Assembly: GCF_050948175.1 (NCBI RefSeq)
Contig: NC_135198.1
Coordinates: forward strand, 5,841,001 to 5,905,000
Direction of reading: 5' to 3'
DNA length: 64,000 nt
Source of the DNA: Xylocopa sonorina
Lineage: Eukaryota; Arthropoda; Insecta; Hymenoptera; Apidae
Under the pieces are notes generated by a model that did not search any database, was not told the DNA's origin, and worked only from the letters and a program-made list of their open reading frames with translations. The position numbers were made by a program, and so were the translations under genes. Shown here piece by piece: positions 1 to 12,878 of the stretch. How positions within the stretch are numbered: position 1 is the stretch's first letter; each line of letters starts with the position of its first letter.

Positions 1-30
1 CAGAAAGAGAAAATGAAAAGCTGAAGGCAA

Positions 31-53
31 GGAGAGAGAGAGAGGGAGAGAGT
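31..53. repeat. (GA)n microsatellite
   Basis: Interrupted GA dinucleotide run of 23 bases near the window edge, inside a purine-rich stretch. A simple-sequence repeat with no inferred function. Confidence 0.85.
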
Positions 54-1492
54 AGACGGAACAGGATAAAGGGAAGCCAGAGTGGCCTCATAATAACATG
101 ACGGTAATTGTACCAGAGAGGCCCACATCCTAATTAGCTGGGATGCTGACATTAAGAGTGCACTGTTATTATCAATTAACCGCGCCGATTGATACACGTG
201 ATCACCGTGAACCGGACGTACGTACGACCTGCTTTTTATAACCACGAGAAACGCCACGATCCGGTATACCATTAGTACGTTGTTTCATTGCCATTTTTAT
301 CGCAACTTAATTATTGCACGCGATGATACACCTTAATACGCACGTACGTACGCATCAATCTCGTAAAAGAATTTTATCGTCGTTTCATTTTTTCCTTTCT
401 TCGCTCGAAATTACGAAAACTCCACAGGATCACGTAAATACTCAACCATTTGTTTACAGCCAGCAATTGAAGTATCGAAATGCTGAATTTGAAATGACAG
501 AAATTAAATCTTAAGCCAAACTGATTATCTACCATTTGTAACGTACAAATGAATGGGGGCTCTGGGTAGATTTAAAAAAGTTTTTCACAAAATTTTGTTA
601 CTCGAAATTCAATGGTACTATCGACGCAACTTGGGTTTGTACCCTTCACGCGTTTTTCGATTCTTATATTTTTGTATTTCGTCTCTGAAACTTAAGTGTG
701 TCTCGACGCAGACCTAAGTAAAATGGCGGACTGGAAACTAAAATGATTTTATCGTGGAATTTTATTTAAAGCTTATTTTCAAGATAACTCCTTCTGACAA
801 TTTATAACATCTAAAGGAATGCATATTTATAAGATATAGCTGCATATAAATTTGGAAAATTAACACATAAAGAACTGTACAAACTAGAGTTGATATTAGA
901 AATGGAAGAAGCTAAGAAAAAGGAGATTTTTAGCAACGAATCGCAAAAATATTTAAAAAAGCGGTTAACCAAACGGTCGCATCGCGTTCGATTAGTACTC
1001 TGCAGATTATTTCACGACGTCGAGACGGAATTGGATGGTTCATAGAACAGATAGGAATGGCGCGGCCATTAAATAGGATCAAGCCGCGGAATCGTTCCCA
1101 AAGAATTGGAAATAGATAATCGAACCGTGTTCCAAGGCTAATGCTATGCAATTGTTCTTCCTCCTCTAGTTCTCTCTTGCATATTTTCTTCCCTCTTTTT
1201 GGCCAACGATTTGGAACGACGAAAATTAATGTAAACGTGACGTTGGAAGCTTGACAGAATCGATTTGTCGCAACTCTTTAACATCCTGCTTCATTTTACG
1301 TTCAAATGGCAATAATAAATGTGAATTGGTAGACGATGAAGTTTTAAAAATGAACTTTCAATTATTCTATTCGAAATAAAATTGAAATGCAATTTATGAG
1401 GAATTTATCATTTTCCAAGAAACGATTCAACTTAAAAAAATTACCTGTTCTTTAATTAGGAATTTAAGTGCGCAGAAAATTTTCCAATAATA

Positions 1493-1765
1493 ATTTGATT
1501 TCTTGCAGAAATTTTGTCACTCAGAGAATCATCAAATTGTATTTATGTCATTGGTCATTCGATTAAGCGCGTGTTTTCATCCTTTATCGAATTGTGCACT
1601 CGTGAATTTGACACAAAAAAAAGGATATAAACTTTTCAACCATTGTGGTGTTAGGCACATCGATCCCCTTAATATTAATTATGCTAATATTTTAAATGTC
1701 TCAGAAAAACGATATCATAAACCAATAAAACCACACGCGTCTCTAAAATAATAAGAATGAATAAA
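1493..1765 (+). other. weak terminal-exon-like arrangement
   Basis: A pyrimidine-biased tract ends in TTGCAG at 1503-1508 and could act as a 3' splice site. From 1509 a frame stays open for 80 codons to TAA at 1749-1751, and an AATAAA hexamer follows at 1760-1765. The protein would have four cysteines and be rich in His, Asn and Lys. I recognise no domain, and codon use looks like the surrounding AT-rich DNA. Chance is the more likely explanation; RNA-seq reads ending near 1780 would change that. Confidence 0.12.
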
Positions 1766-2540
1766 TTAAACAGTGTTTAGATTCTTATACTGTTGAATCA
1801 AAGCGAATTAAGTTATGCTCGTCTCAGAGTTCCACCATCCTCTGCGGTAAAACGTAAAAATTTCAGTAATGGCGAGAATTCACGGGGTGGCAGACATACC
1901 TGTCCCTTAAATGTCAAAGCCGTGGGCATAACGCGAAAAGAGAGTTCCGCACGGAGTCGACGAAAAGTTTAGTATTTTAAGCGACCCGTGTAACTTCCTT
2001 TCATCGGCCGCGATGCGTTCCTAAGAGCTGCGGAACGATCTGGAAAACATCCGATCCGGTAATGTTTCCCCTTTTTCCGGCTTATCCATCCGGAATTAGA
2101 TTACTTCCGATAGCTACCGAGGGATGAACTGTCGTAATACCGCCTCGATCGATCCTGCACGGAAATCAGATTACGAATCATTCCGTGCAATTCAATGTCC
2201 ATGAAGTTGTCCGAATCGCTGTGCCTTCCCTCGATTTCAGCCAGTTCTTCAAATGTACTCATTTTTTTTTAATTACCTCAAAGATCCCATACAATTCCAT
2301 AGACATTTAAATACTTAAAGTTTACAAGTTTAACAGTGGAAAACGAAATTTTTTAACTTTTCAATTAACTACATTACAAGGTAGAAACAAACAACTACAA
2401 ATAAAGCAGTCTCACTCATTTATCATAAGCACAGAAAAACATAAAAAAATCATTAGAAAAAATAGCAACTACGGTTACACGACAAATTATATAGGTTCTG
2501 TTTCAATAAGCCAAGTGTAGGAGTATTAAACGTTAAACTC

Positions 2541-3410
2541 GGACGTCGATGATAAAAATCGCGAATGAAAATAGTGCTGGAATTATTCCTGTCGAAAGGC
2601 AGCGCGCAAGAGTATCTGGGTCAGCCAGTGGCTGAAATGAACGCAGCCCAACGAACGCGCCGAGCGAACAGCGTTCCCACCGGAAGTATCACAACGGGCG
2701 GGGGCTGGAATTTCGTCTCGCCGAGTCGAATCGATGGGACAGGCAATTAAACAGCAGGGACGTAATCGCGATTAGTTCTTGGTTCTTTTATCGGTCCGCG
2801 GCGCGGCCGGCGAAATTAATATTGCGGGTTCGTCCCGCCGCAGATCGTTGCGTACGTGACGCACAGAATAGAAGAGGCAATTAAATCCGAGTCCGCGCAA
2901 ATGTTTGAGGGAAACGGGAAGAGAGGTGTTGTCCAGATAACCGGCCGCCCTGCAGTCCACGCCCGCATGTTACAGGCCCTCGGTATTTACGAGAGTGAAA
3001 TAGATAACCTTCGTGAACCTCCTCCTGGGTTCGTACGAAATTAGTTCCCTCTTACCCTCCGCATTGGCCGGCCATTAAACGAAAGAAATACGTTTTTGTA
3101 CAACTGGCATACATTACTGCCGTTCCTCCCCCCATCGGAACGATACCCCGCGCCATTTATGGTTATTTTATGCAGCTGCCGTTGTCCAACCGGTAAATTC
3201 ATTAGGACGATATTGTCCCGTGCGTTGTTAAGAGATCTTTCGTCTCGCGATTCGATTGTCATTTCCGTAAGATTGTTGTTCATTCGCGTTACGAACAGTA
3301 CGATCTGCTGTCTCTTAATTAATTGTGGTATTAGCTGGAAGAAATTCTTATCTTGAGAACGATACGGTCTTCTGTAATGTTGGATGAATAAAAAATTACC
3401 ATTCACTATT
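2541..3410. other. GC-richer block, no gene recognised
   Basis: CpG-rich block with short overlapping frames on both strands, the longest being 121 codons at 3041-3406 (-). None shows a domain, signal peptide or coherent codon bias. Frames open on both strands at once are expected where stop codons are rare. It may be conserved regulatory DNA, but that cannot be judged from one sequence. Confidence 0.5.
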
Positions 3411-4010
3411 TAAAAAACTCGAAATCTCAATAAAATGTAATAAGAATATCATTTGGTGGTATGTTTCGTTTATATACACAGCTTGAAATTTTGTAAACTG
3501 TTTTCTTACTTTTCTTGTTTATTCTTGCTATCTTCAATTTTTCTTGTTTACGTATTTTGTTATTTCTTGACAATTTTCAAGCTTTCAGTAAGAATAATGT
3601 ATTCAGAGACGAATTGTTAGTTTTTTGGACGAATAAAAATGTAATCCTTCCTCGTTTCTCGTAAAATGGTATAATAGCACCATTTGCCCTGCGTTCGACT
3701 TGTATACGCGTCGTTGCTTGTTTTTAATTCCGCACCCTGTGCTCATCTTCTCAAACTAAATTCCACAGTTAACTGGTTAAACGATTATCTGGAATGTGAA
3801 AAGTTCTTCTTGAGTCGAACGTGTCAGAGGATGCAATTCCTGACAGTTTGCAATAGATTCGCGAAGTTACTACTATCGTAAGAAATATTTGCAATTTTAT
3901 AAGCGCGTGTAAACTTGTCAAACTTATTTTGAATATATTTAGAAACAAGTCACGTCACGAAGTAGCGTCAAACATTGAAAACTCGCGGAACGCGATTAAC
4001 TCACGTAAAA
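3411..4010. other. AT-rich non-coding stretch
   Basis: AT-rich with T-runs. Short frames at 3684-3881 and 3929-4132 (+) are not recognisable. Nothing else seen. Confidence 0.6.
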
Positions 4011-4740
4011 TACAGACTTTGAGATTCCATACCTGCCGCATAACTCCTGCCGCCTCAAAGACGCGTAGCTACAAGCATCGCGCTGATGGCGCGCTGTCGC
4101 CGCCATTATTACATCGCAGAGAACCGATCTAATTTCCGAAAGACACGCTGCTACGAAGATTGTTCCTCATCTAAATAAGAGTACCGACGAATTGCTCGAG
4201 CTTGAAGCGAGGGCAATGACTAACCTCTAAAAGGTTTATTCCGCGTTAGCAGGACGAAATCTCGTGGCCAGGATGGCTGGAGAGGGGACCAGGGTTCCTT
4301 CTCGTCCTGTTTCGCAGAAGGGTGCAAAGCAACGGTGGCTGCGAAATTCGGCAGCGTGTACTTTGCACGCTATTAGCGAGTAAATACTCGCGAGAGGTTG
4401 AAAACGCGGCGGCAGTCGCTTCCGAGAAAGCTTCTGAAAGTCCTCTGAAAGCGCATAGCAGAGCTTCGAGAACCGTAGCTGAGCTGTACGACCGTCGCTG
4501 CGATCGTTTCGCATCGACCTTCTCGTTCGTTCCCTTTTTCCTGTCTCCCTTTCAACTTTTTTTGAGAAAATATCTGACACACGCGTGGATATCTGTGGTA
4601 CTTTAAACCTGGTTGCTATTCTGATCCACGAATCGATATTCATGAAATGAACAAATGTGTGTGTGTGTGAAAACAAATGAAATAAGGAGGAGACGAAAAA
4701 CGGTCGAGAGAACAAGTTGGAATCAGTAGCAAATGCGAAG
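4011..4740. other. GC-richer block with a 159-codon minus-strand frame
   Basis: The block carries the longest frame outside the minisatellite: 159 codons on the minus strand, 4236-4715. The would-be protein is rich in Arg, Ser and Phe, shows no domain I recognise, and overlaps 94-codon (+) and 69-codon (-) frames in the same DNA. Loss of stop codons through composition is the simplest reading. A TG microsatellite sits at the 5' end of the minus-strand frame and contributes an alternating His/Thr stretch, which argues against a real protein. Confidence 0.5.
4656..4669. repeat. (TG)n microsatellite
   Basis: Seven uninterrupted TG units. Simple repeat. Confidence 0.85.
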
Positions 4741-5740
4741 CGATACAGTTAGCATAAGGTGACCAGATGTTTTACAGTGGATCGTGGCATAGACGTATAG
4801 AAAAATGTTTTTTATTATGAAACTTTTATATGAAACAGATGAAGAAATTAACGATTAACATTTTAATATTTTGTATACGATGTAAAAGCTGGAGGTCGCA
4901 TTTTGCTATCCGTGAATGCATTTGGTAAAACGATCCCACTCGAAACGCAGAAAAAAGTATTCAAAGCGAGAGACAATGCCATCTCCGATAACAGTATTGA
5001 TCGTTTCACTTATTCTGTCTCTTCGATGTTTCCAAGTTTGCAATGTGTGTGTATATATATTTTTTATTCTTAACGAAAATACGAATAAACTTGATGCATG
5101 GAATTTTTATTTTAATAACGTTATAACGTTACAAAGTATAAAAATCGCACGTATCCGATTTCATAGCTTTCTTTACGAACCAATATTTTATGTAAAAAGT
5201 ATATTTTACATTTATTTGTCTGCAACAAAGTTCTAAAGTTTTCTAAGTACTAGTACATTGGAAAATTCTGGATAATATTTTTAGAATTTTTAATTTTTTA
5301 AATTTCACGTCGATGCTTGTAAGCTAAAGTTGAGCTGAAATGCAAACGATAAATTATTGATTATTTTACGATACGATATCTCTCACAGATATGCAAACAT
5401 TAGATGCGTTATGAAAATACAAATTAGACTTATTCCTCCAATTTTCACTGGCGATCTTCGTCCCATGGCAAGAAACTTTTCACGGTGCAGTTCGTCGTTT
5501 CTGGAAGCACTCGTCCGCTAAAGAATACAAAAATTCCTGTCGACAATAAGTCGTCACGGAAGAATGCAATCTCTCCAAATAACGGACAAAAGTGCAACGA
5601 GTTCCGCAAGAATAATGAAGAAAGTTGGTAAAAAAGCCCCCTTTGCATTTCGCGAGCCCTCGAAGAGGCGGAAGTGGCCTCAAACGGCGGGAATTGGAAT
5701 GAAACCGGGAAATAATTAACGATTCGACGATGCAGTAATG
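4741..5740. other. AT-rich non-coding stretch
   Basis: AT-rich. It holds a perfect 16-bp palindrome at 5116-5131 and a 12-base match to the start of miR-252 at 5243-5254 that lacks a hairpin (rejected). Frames at 4916-5236 (+) and 5445-5746 (-) are not recognisable. Confidence 0.55.
5116..5131. repeat. 16-bp perfect palindrome
   Basis: TAACGTTATAACGTTA equals its own reverse complement and also reads as two direct TAACGTTA units. Palindromes of this length can arise in AT-rich DNA, and no function is inferred. Confidence 0.6.
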
Positions 5741-6400
5741 GTACATTATTCTAATGCCTTCTATACGCAGCGTGGAAGAAAGGGGTTGTTGGCAAAGATA
5801 CCCCGCAAAGAAAACGGTGGAGAGCGGTCTTGTTTATCGCACAAAAGGAGTGTGACGCAGGAAAATCGCGTACAAGTTACGACGATAATTAGACGGAAGG
5901 TAACAAAGAGGTGAACTCGGCGGGCAGAGATCAGAGGAGCGCAAGAAGCCTGGGAGAATGTCGAAATGGCGTGTACTTTACCCCAGAAAGGTTCTGAAAG
6001 GCGCCTGAAAATCTAGAAGGTCCCCTACGAGGAGGCGAGGCTAAGAACGCTAAGAACACTATTGTGGAGGCAGCTCGTCAACATGTGTGCTCGCGCCTTT
6101 AAGTAGTCTGTGAGTCGAGGCGTGTCTTTGCTGGGCTTTCTTCAAAAAATCCTCCTCTTTTTACCCTCCTCTTCGTCCCACGGCACGAAACCGCGGAAGC
6201 ACTGAAGAATTTTCGTTAAGCTCGCGGGGTGAGCTGCCCCTGTGAAAAGTTGCTTCGTTAAACCACCCCTGGAGCCTTTTAAAGCCACGTTCTACGTATG
6301 CAAAGCGGAAGTTTCCGTGGATCGTTTTGTGTACGCGCGATCGGACAGCTTGCGACAAACAGAGGGTCCCTTTCAAGTCTATTAAGACGGTGCATCTTAA
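5741..6400. other. GC-richer purine-rich block
   Basis: The first half is rich in A and G on the plus strand. A short direct repeat GCTAAGAAC occurs twice near 6041-6058. Minus-strand frames at 6161-6470 have no recognisable content. No gene supported. Confidence 0.5.
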
Positions 6401-6820
6401 TATTGTTAAAAAGTGGAGGAACGTAAAGTTTCTGTGAAATATTATAACGAAGCATGTTCTGTATCAGCAAGTATATATCGCAATATTCATAAAAATTTTT
6501 AAAGACTTACAAAATGCTTTCATATCGGAAGTTACTTTATTAAAATGTCGAATAAGGGTTGTCGATTATCCGTTTAACATTGAGTATGCTTGAAGTATTT
6601 ATTTAAAGAATCTCCAAAAATTTAATAAAATCATCTCAAATATTTCTCTCATTTTAAATACTAATGAAGAGATACCTGAAATATGACAGATTGCGAAACA
6701 TAAGTGACTAGAATTCGTTCTGCAAAATATCCAAAACTAACTACACACTAATTATTCATAGCAAAGACCACCAAACAAGCATTACTAATATCACATAGAT
6801 TTACAAAAATGACAAACAGC
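6401..6820. other. AT-rich stretch, nothing seen
   Basis: AT-rich sequence with no repeat, frame or motif worth naming. Confidence 0.6.
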
Positions 6821-7620
6821 GACGCGTACCTATTCACGTGCACCCCCGTCACAAACCCGACACGAGCGTAAAGATACTCTCCACCAGTTTACACACTGTG
6901 TCCACGTTCTACCGGACTCAGCGTATATTTGTACATCCAAAGCAAGAAAAAGTGCAACATCGAAAAGGTATAAAGTGATACAAATGTTTCTCTGCAAGAG
7001 CAAAAAAGGGGTGGCAAAAAATACAGGAAGTACGCGCAGAGGGAAGACGTGTTCCCCGTGGAATCGAATGCGTGGCGAGAACGGAAACGCTCGGCGGGGT
7101 ATCGAGCGAAAAATATTTATCGTCTGACGGACAGGCGCGCGGACGTTCGTCAGAAACGAACAGCGCTCGGGTAGCAGTAAAATCGGGGCACTTTTCAAAG
7201 TTTAATTATTTTCGACGGGCAAAGGAGGGGCTGCGAGCGCGCGGGTAAATTTATCGACGTAACAGGGCGGAGGCTGGGATAGCGGACAGGTCAGCGCGCG
7301 GTTCGGTGAATTCTTCATCGAGCCCTAAACAACTCGCGATGCTGTCTCGTCCCAACCGATGAATAAATTTCGCGTGCGAATGGATCAAACATGTACGGAT
7401 TTAAGCGGTACAACGTAGAAACGGTTGCGCCCGATGGAACTGGCGAGTCTCGGCGAGGGTGCCGGTCGAAAAGGGCTGCCGATGGTTGCCACGCCTCTTT
7501 CGCGTATTCGTAACCACGTCTGGCGGTTTCCTTAAACAAACCAAAAGTGTGCTGGATGCTCTTTGTAACAGACACCGGTTCGCCATCCTTCTGTCCCATA
7601 TGAAATGGTAATTACTCCGA
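6821..7620. other. GC-richer block, no gene recognised
   Basis: CpG-rich around 7060-7320 and 7420-7520. Minus-strand frames at 6830-7198 (122 codons), 7315-7599 and 7401-7790 overlap one another in different frames and have no recognisable domain. Considered compositional open frames. Confidence 0.5.
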
Positions 7621-8623
7621 TCACAGCTTTTAACTGCTTCATTTTTACGATTATTCCTCTGGTTTTCTTCCACGACTTTATTTATTACCGATTTACTCTG
7701 TATTTGAGTAAGTAAGTAAGTTAGAAATAGACAAATTTTGTTGCTTTCGTAATCGTTTTGTAGCATTTTATGTAATAATATTATCGACATTCTATGAAAT
7801 TTCTATGGAATTTTCTATGGAAAATATGGAAAATTCTATGAAAAAAAAAGGTAATTAATTTTATGTGTACAATATTACACCTGTATAATTCATTTCCACT
7901 GTTAGAAAATTTGAAAACTTTACATACGTGTATCTTTTTAATGTACTAAAGGTTGCTATCTGGAAATGTCGAGTCAAAGCTTCAAATTTTCAACTACATA
8001 GCTTAACCTCACAAAATTCGAGAAGGCTTGAAAAGGAAAGGCAGTCTGGAGGAAGAAATACGAGGCACCAAAGCTCGTGTCGATCTTAAATAAATTCTGC
8101 GATCACCCGAGCGTCCCGTTGAAATAAGACATATAGCGCGCAAAATTCAGAGGACGATAGAACTTAGCCGAGCGACAAGTTTTAATTTGCCGTAGACGCA
8201 TCTGTTTGTTCACAGGTGTCTTGAGTAACGAAAGTACGAAGTTTAAACTTATTTCCCTTCCAAGCGGCCCTCGAACTTTCTTCTAGCAGTCTCTGATACG
8301 AAAGTTCCTTGGCGAACGCTTAAGTCGCGGCGTCCCTTAATAATTCCGCGGCATTCATTTTTAATTGATTCCTTTGGTCTCCTCGGATTCTACTTGCCAG
8401 GCGACTCCTCAGCGAGGGACCGCGACTTCTTCCGTTTCGTCCTTAAAGATTGACACCAACATCTTTTCGCCGCTTTTGTAATTGCCAGGAAGAATTTCTG
8501 GTTCGCTTCATTAAATCGCTTGTTCGATTCAATGTCAACAGACTGCTCCAAGCTCCGCCATCGAAATTGTATAAATTTATTATCTAGTAGGATAGAAATA
8601 GGTTATTTTTTCATTTCTATAGA
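7621..8623. other. mixed non-coding stretch
   Basis: AT-rich at the left, somewhat GC-richer at 8090-8540. A short internally repetitive patch lies at 7790-7841. No gene recognised. Confidence 0.55.
7790..7841. repeat. short imperfect TTCTATGGAA repeat
   Basis: About four variants of a 10-13-base TTCTATGGAA-like unit in succession, ending in an A-run. Looks like slippage-generated low-complexity DNA. Confidence 0.55.
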
Positions 8624-8910
8624 GATAATGAAAATTTTCTTATGCTAAGTTAAAGAATCAAAAGACATTCCATAAAACTTGTAATCTAGCTTTTACTTAG
8701 TCTTCTGATTAACTATTTGTTTCACCATTGTAATGTTATTTAGCTCTGCCACATCCAGAAGTACATAAGCGTTACTAAAAATATTATTTTTGCATCGAAT
8801 GATAATGAATGTTTCTTTTTAATCCTTAAGCTATGAAACCAAAAGGTGTCTCATAAAATCAGCAATTTAGTGTTTGCTTAATCTTCTGATTATTTATTTG
8901 TTTCAGAATT
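8624..8910. repeat. diverged tandem duplication, period about 177 bp
   Basis: Segments 8624-8730 and 8801-8910 align through GATAATGA at the start, CATAAAA in the middle and TTAGT/ATCTTCTGATT plus TTTGTTTCA at the end. Many substitutions and small indels separate them, so this is an old duplication. No coding content. Confidence 0.5.
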
Positions 8911-8925
8911 TTATCGTGAAACTCG

Positions 8926-10400
8926 TTACTTGTGTACTGTTTCACTTTTTACTAATTTTTGTAGACTTTAACCAATATCCATAGTAAAAATCAGATCAGT
9001 AACAGAGAACTTAAACTTGTTCTATAAACATATATAGGTTATTATCAAAGTTGCTATCGAACAAGCCACAACACGTCAATTTTGTTAAAAAAACAATTAT
9101 GAAGTGCATACTATCGAAACATGCACTTTGAGGGTTGATTCGAATCCGTGTGCTCCAAGCGATCGCCATGTAAAACCTACGCTTTTTAAAACAGTCGAAA
9201 ATAGCACGGGGGCATTGAAAAACAACCGAAATTCGATAATTTATTGGAGCATACGCGCTTTGTTAGAAACCTGTGTTGTGAAAAACACAACGAAAGATAA
9301 TCGTTGAACCCCTGCAGAATTTTGTAAACAAATTACCCAGTTAGTTAAAAATTGCCCTTTGTTCTTCGACGCAGGTGATTCGTAATTACGCATCCAAAAT
9401 TAAAAATCAATAAGAGTATAAGGATAATATCGATTGGACAAGGGACTCAACTTGCAGAGAAAATTGCCATGCGATATAAACACAACCCTTTGGTCAGATG
9501 AAACTTTTCTGTGTCATCGATTACTCCTGGCGTGGCACAGAATGCGAATAAATGAACTCACATATCAGCTTTCAATCTTTTCTACGCACATGACAGATCG
9601 TTCCACTCCAATTACGCTCGTTTAAAACGATCGTTAATTAAAAGTTTGTCCCCGCGAGAGTAATAGCGGTGCATTATAAGAGTGCTTCGCTGACAACCGA
9701 CAAATCGATCGCGAATAAAAAAGAATTATTCTTTGCTTTGACAGGAATGGCTGCCGGAATGCGGTAGAGTTATTCAAGAATGATAACCCACGCTGTGCGA
9801 CTAGTCGACGCTACACTGGATGTTGATTTATAATATAATAAATGATTGCAGAGATTGTTACCTTATAATAGCGAACGAGGACATTTATTTTCAGTTAATA
9901 ACGAGCCGAATATAAAGTCGTTATATTATACGTTCGAGTCATTGATCGATGGTCTGCTGCTGAGATATGTTAATACCTTGATATCGAAATAACGAACAGC
10001 TATAATTCAAGGTATTTTGCAAGGTAGTTTGTATTCACATGAGCATTCCTTGCAATTCTATCGCAAACTGGAACTAGTCAGAAATTACATATCAAAAATT
10101 CTATAATGCACGCAGTTATTTAAACATAAATTGATAGCTACTTTTACCAACAAAAAATTGTTCATTTATTATACTTGTCGCGTCGCGAAAATCAGTAAAA
10201 ACCAAATGCATGATACGAACGCGTACAGCCAGCTATCTCTGAGGACTACGTTTCATCCCTGCGATTCCATTTTATTCGAAATCTAGCAGAACGATATTGA
10301 CACTATTCATTAGAAAGCGTTCCAAAGAAAAGTATACTCTACAAACAGAATTACAATTCCGTGTAATCGCGTTTACACCGAAATCGTAGTAACTGAATTT
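8926..10400. other. AT-rich non-coding stretch
   Basis: No gene recognised. Frames at 9104-9307 and 9434-9625 (+) lack domains. A 10-bp inverted repeat (9972-9981 with 10007-10016) and a weak TTATAATA/TCAGTT pair (9863-9870 and 9891-9896, spacing 29) were noted; neither is strong alone. Confidence 0.5.
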
Positions 10401-10930
10401 AATTTCTCGTCGCAATAGCGGGCAGCCCCGCAATCGAATTATCGTCCATTAGCCGCGCTCGGAGGAAACGGCGACGTGCGCTGAGGAAATCGATTGGCAT
10501 TTGGTATAAGCCAAGATCATAGGCTGGACTAGTGCGGGGTACACGCACGTTTAAGGTGAGAAAACGTGAGCGTACGCAGAAGCGATCGACTCGAGATGCT
10601 CCTGGGGACGTCCAGAGGAAATAAGCGGAACCGGGTTAGAACGCGGCGAGGCTGGGGTGAAACGGAAAGGATGAAGAGGTGGAGACAGGCGTCGTCCACT
10701 TACTCAAACCAATGCATACGTTATACTGCGGCGAGGAGGCGACTTGCTCTCGATTGTGGATTCAATTTCAGAGGCGTCCGGCCAGTTAGCCCAACCCCTC
10801 TTCCATTCGAAGATTGCCAGGCCACGGGTCGCTAAATATGAAATATGCTCCGCTGATTGTCCATGGATATTCTCCCTCTTTCGTGTCAACGACGTCCACT
10901 GGTGAATTTAAGAACCCTCTCGTAGGTATC
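10401..10930. other. GC-richer block with a strong 5' splice-site match
   Basis: CpG-rich. At 10553-10555 the sequence reads AAG followed by GTGAGA, a good donor consensus on the plus strand, but no linked ATG-led frame or acceptor is convincing. The 89-codon frame at 10566-10835 (+) starts beyond the donor and is Arg-rich without a domain. A non-coding first exon is possible; evidence is thin. Confidence 0.35.
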
Positions 10931-12878
10931 GCACTTTTTTTGTCGACGTATCGTTAGAAGGCATCGATGATCGGTTCGCAGAAATGGCTGAAATCTGGTG
11001 CCCTTCTATCGTTACGAGAAGTAATCAGCTGGTAGTTGATCCGTTCTGTTGAACTGGGAGAAATGGTTCGAAGAGTATTCTTTGGAGTATGAAATGTGAA
11101 TATATTTGTTGTTGGTTTTTGGGATTCTGAAAGCACGTTTGATGTGCTTTCGTTTTGCTGTTTAGCGAATTAGGGTAGAATGATCGATAATTGAACAGAT
11201 TTGATCATTTATTTTTTTATATTTTGTATAGACGATTGCGAAAAATGTTCATAACTGCATGGTAGCATATGTATTTGTAGAATGCAAATGAGAACTTAAT
11301 TCAATAATTGCTTCTCTCACGGAAAGATGACCTTCTGTTATACAAATTGCCATTTAACGGCGATGAAAGTGAAAACGAGAGATGTAAATAGAAAGGCGAA
11401 AACAAAAAGATTTAAATATCGTAGAACGTTTAAAAGCTTTTTTAATTGTTCGCGATAAAATTGCTTTGTTCCACTTAACCCACTTCCGCGTTTTATTGCA
11501 GAAATGTGGCGGCGGTATCACAGTTTAAATGTCCACTCATGATTACATCGTATCTCAATTAGAAGCAGATTCGCATCGCTCTGCTTAATTGAAAACAGAG
11601 CTCGACCGAAACGATATAAAAACCGTTGATTTTAAAAACAACTTGCAGAATTTAAATCTCGCTTATTCTCCCAGCAGCTTCGCGATAGCATTTCTCACGT
11701 GTATAATACACATATAATTGTAATTTCTTTCGTGTCTGAAATCAATTCTCTTAGACACGACATTTAAATCACTCCACATTGCACTTTTAAACATTTCTCG
11801 CATCGTTTGTAACATAACAAAATACACGACGTTCGTGATCTGGAATTCTATCAGTCATCATCCGCTTAAGAAGCAAAAATCTTTTATTAAATCTGAAGCA
11901 CAATGAAATTATCCTTTCGTTAATTAATCAATAATTTAGATTATAATAATTACATTTCATGTGTTATAAGCGAAATATTCTAGAATTATCTTTCGATATT
12001 TTCAATTTCTTGTAACTGTCTTTTAATTGATAAATATTCTACAAATTAATTATACATCCGTCGCTTGGTATCGTGGAAGAACTGCAACTGTGCACACGTT
12101 AAGGTATTTTTATGGAACACACATTTATAGATTTACGTCTGACTTTTCCTATTATCATTTTATACCATCTCTGTCGGTCGATACAATGCGAGGTCCGGGG
12201 TTGATAATGTTGCCAGGGCTTCGCAACATCCGGAACGAATATTCATTTCACGATTTTAAATATTGCATTCGACGCAGCCATCCACGTTTACGATTTCATA
12301 TTGCTCGCTCGAACCGTTTAAACATCGCTCTTGCACGTTTTATTTCTGTCGTAAGAATTCTCGATGGAAGGGAAATCATTCCTCTTTTTTCATTTTAGTA
12401 ACGGCTGAATGTAACGAAACATATTGCACGTTTCAAGAGTTTATTCAGGCTCCTATATTTGTCATATTTTTGTCAGAGGGTTTAGTACTTTTAATATAAA
12501 ACCGACCCTTTGTAAACGGCATAGTGGTTCGATATTAAAATTTGTAACATCCGGTAAACCGAATAAATGTTTTCATTACAAGAGAATTTGCAATCATTAG
12601 TTTGTGTGAATAAGAATTCTAAATTTTGGTCTGATAAATATTTTAGGAACAGAATTCTCGAACAAATTTTTAAACAAATATTACTTTCCCAAAAATACAA
12701 TATTCCTCACTGCACCCCATCTCTCTATCTCTCACAATTTAGGAGGTACGAGTACAAACAACTTCACAACCCCCAAACACGAGGGTTGCGTTCATCACTT
12801 CAGCATTATTGCCATCAACTATAAAAAGGGAAATACATATAAAATACTCTCTACCAATTTACAAATACAAAAAATTGT
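10931..12878. other. AT-rich non-coding stretch
   Basis: Mostly AT-rich, with frames at 12027-12398 (123 codons), 12263-12499 and 12567-12824 (+) that are unrecognisable and overlap in different frames. Nothing else seen. Confidence 0.55.

Larger units (their letters stand above)
1..2540. other. AT-rich non-coding stretch
   Basis: No gene recognised. The sequence is mostly AT-rich, with a GC-richer patch at about 1860-2230. Short frames at 314-514 (+) and 930-1151 (-) have no recognisable domain and no convincing start context. A possible terminal-exon-like arrangement at 1493-1765 is listed separately. The rest shows A/T runs only. Confidence 0.6.

Noticed and set aside
4236..4715. 159-codon minus-strand frame
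   Set aside because: No domain, overlapped by frames on both strands in GC-richer DNA, and its N-terminal part reads through a TG microsatellite.
5243..5254. CTAAGTACTAGT, identical to the first 12 bases of miR-252
   Set aside because: The remaining bases differ, the match is largely a local palindrome (GTACTAGTAC), and no downstream star arm is present.
9104..9160. tRNA T-arm-like TTCGAATCC
   Set aside because: The flanking five-base stem does not pair, and no A-box or acceptor stem was found upstream.
9863..9896. TTATAATA followed by TCAGTT at 29 bases
   Set aside because: The upstream motif is not a good TATA box, and the downstream sequence offers no start codon or donor.
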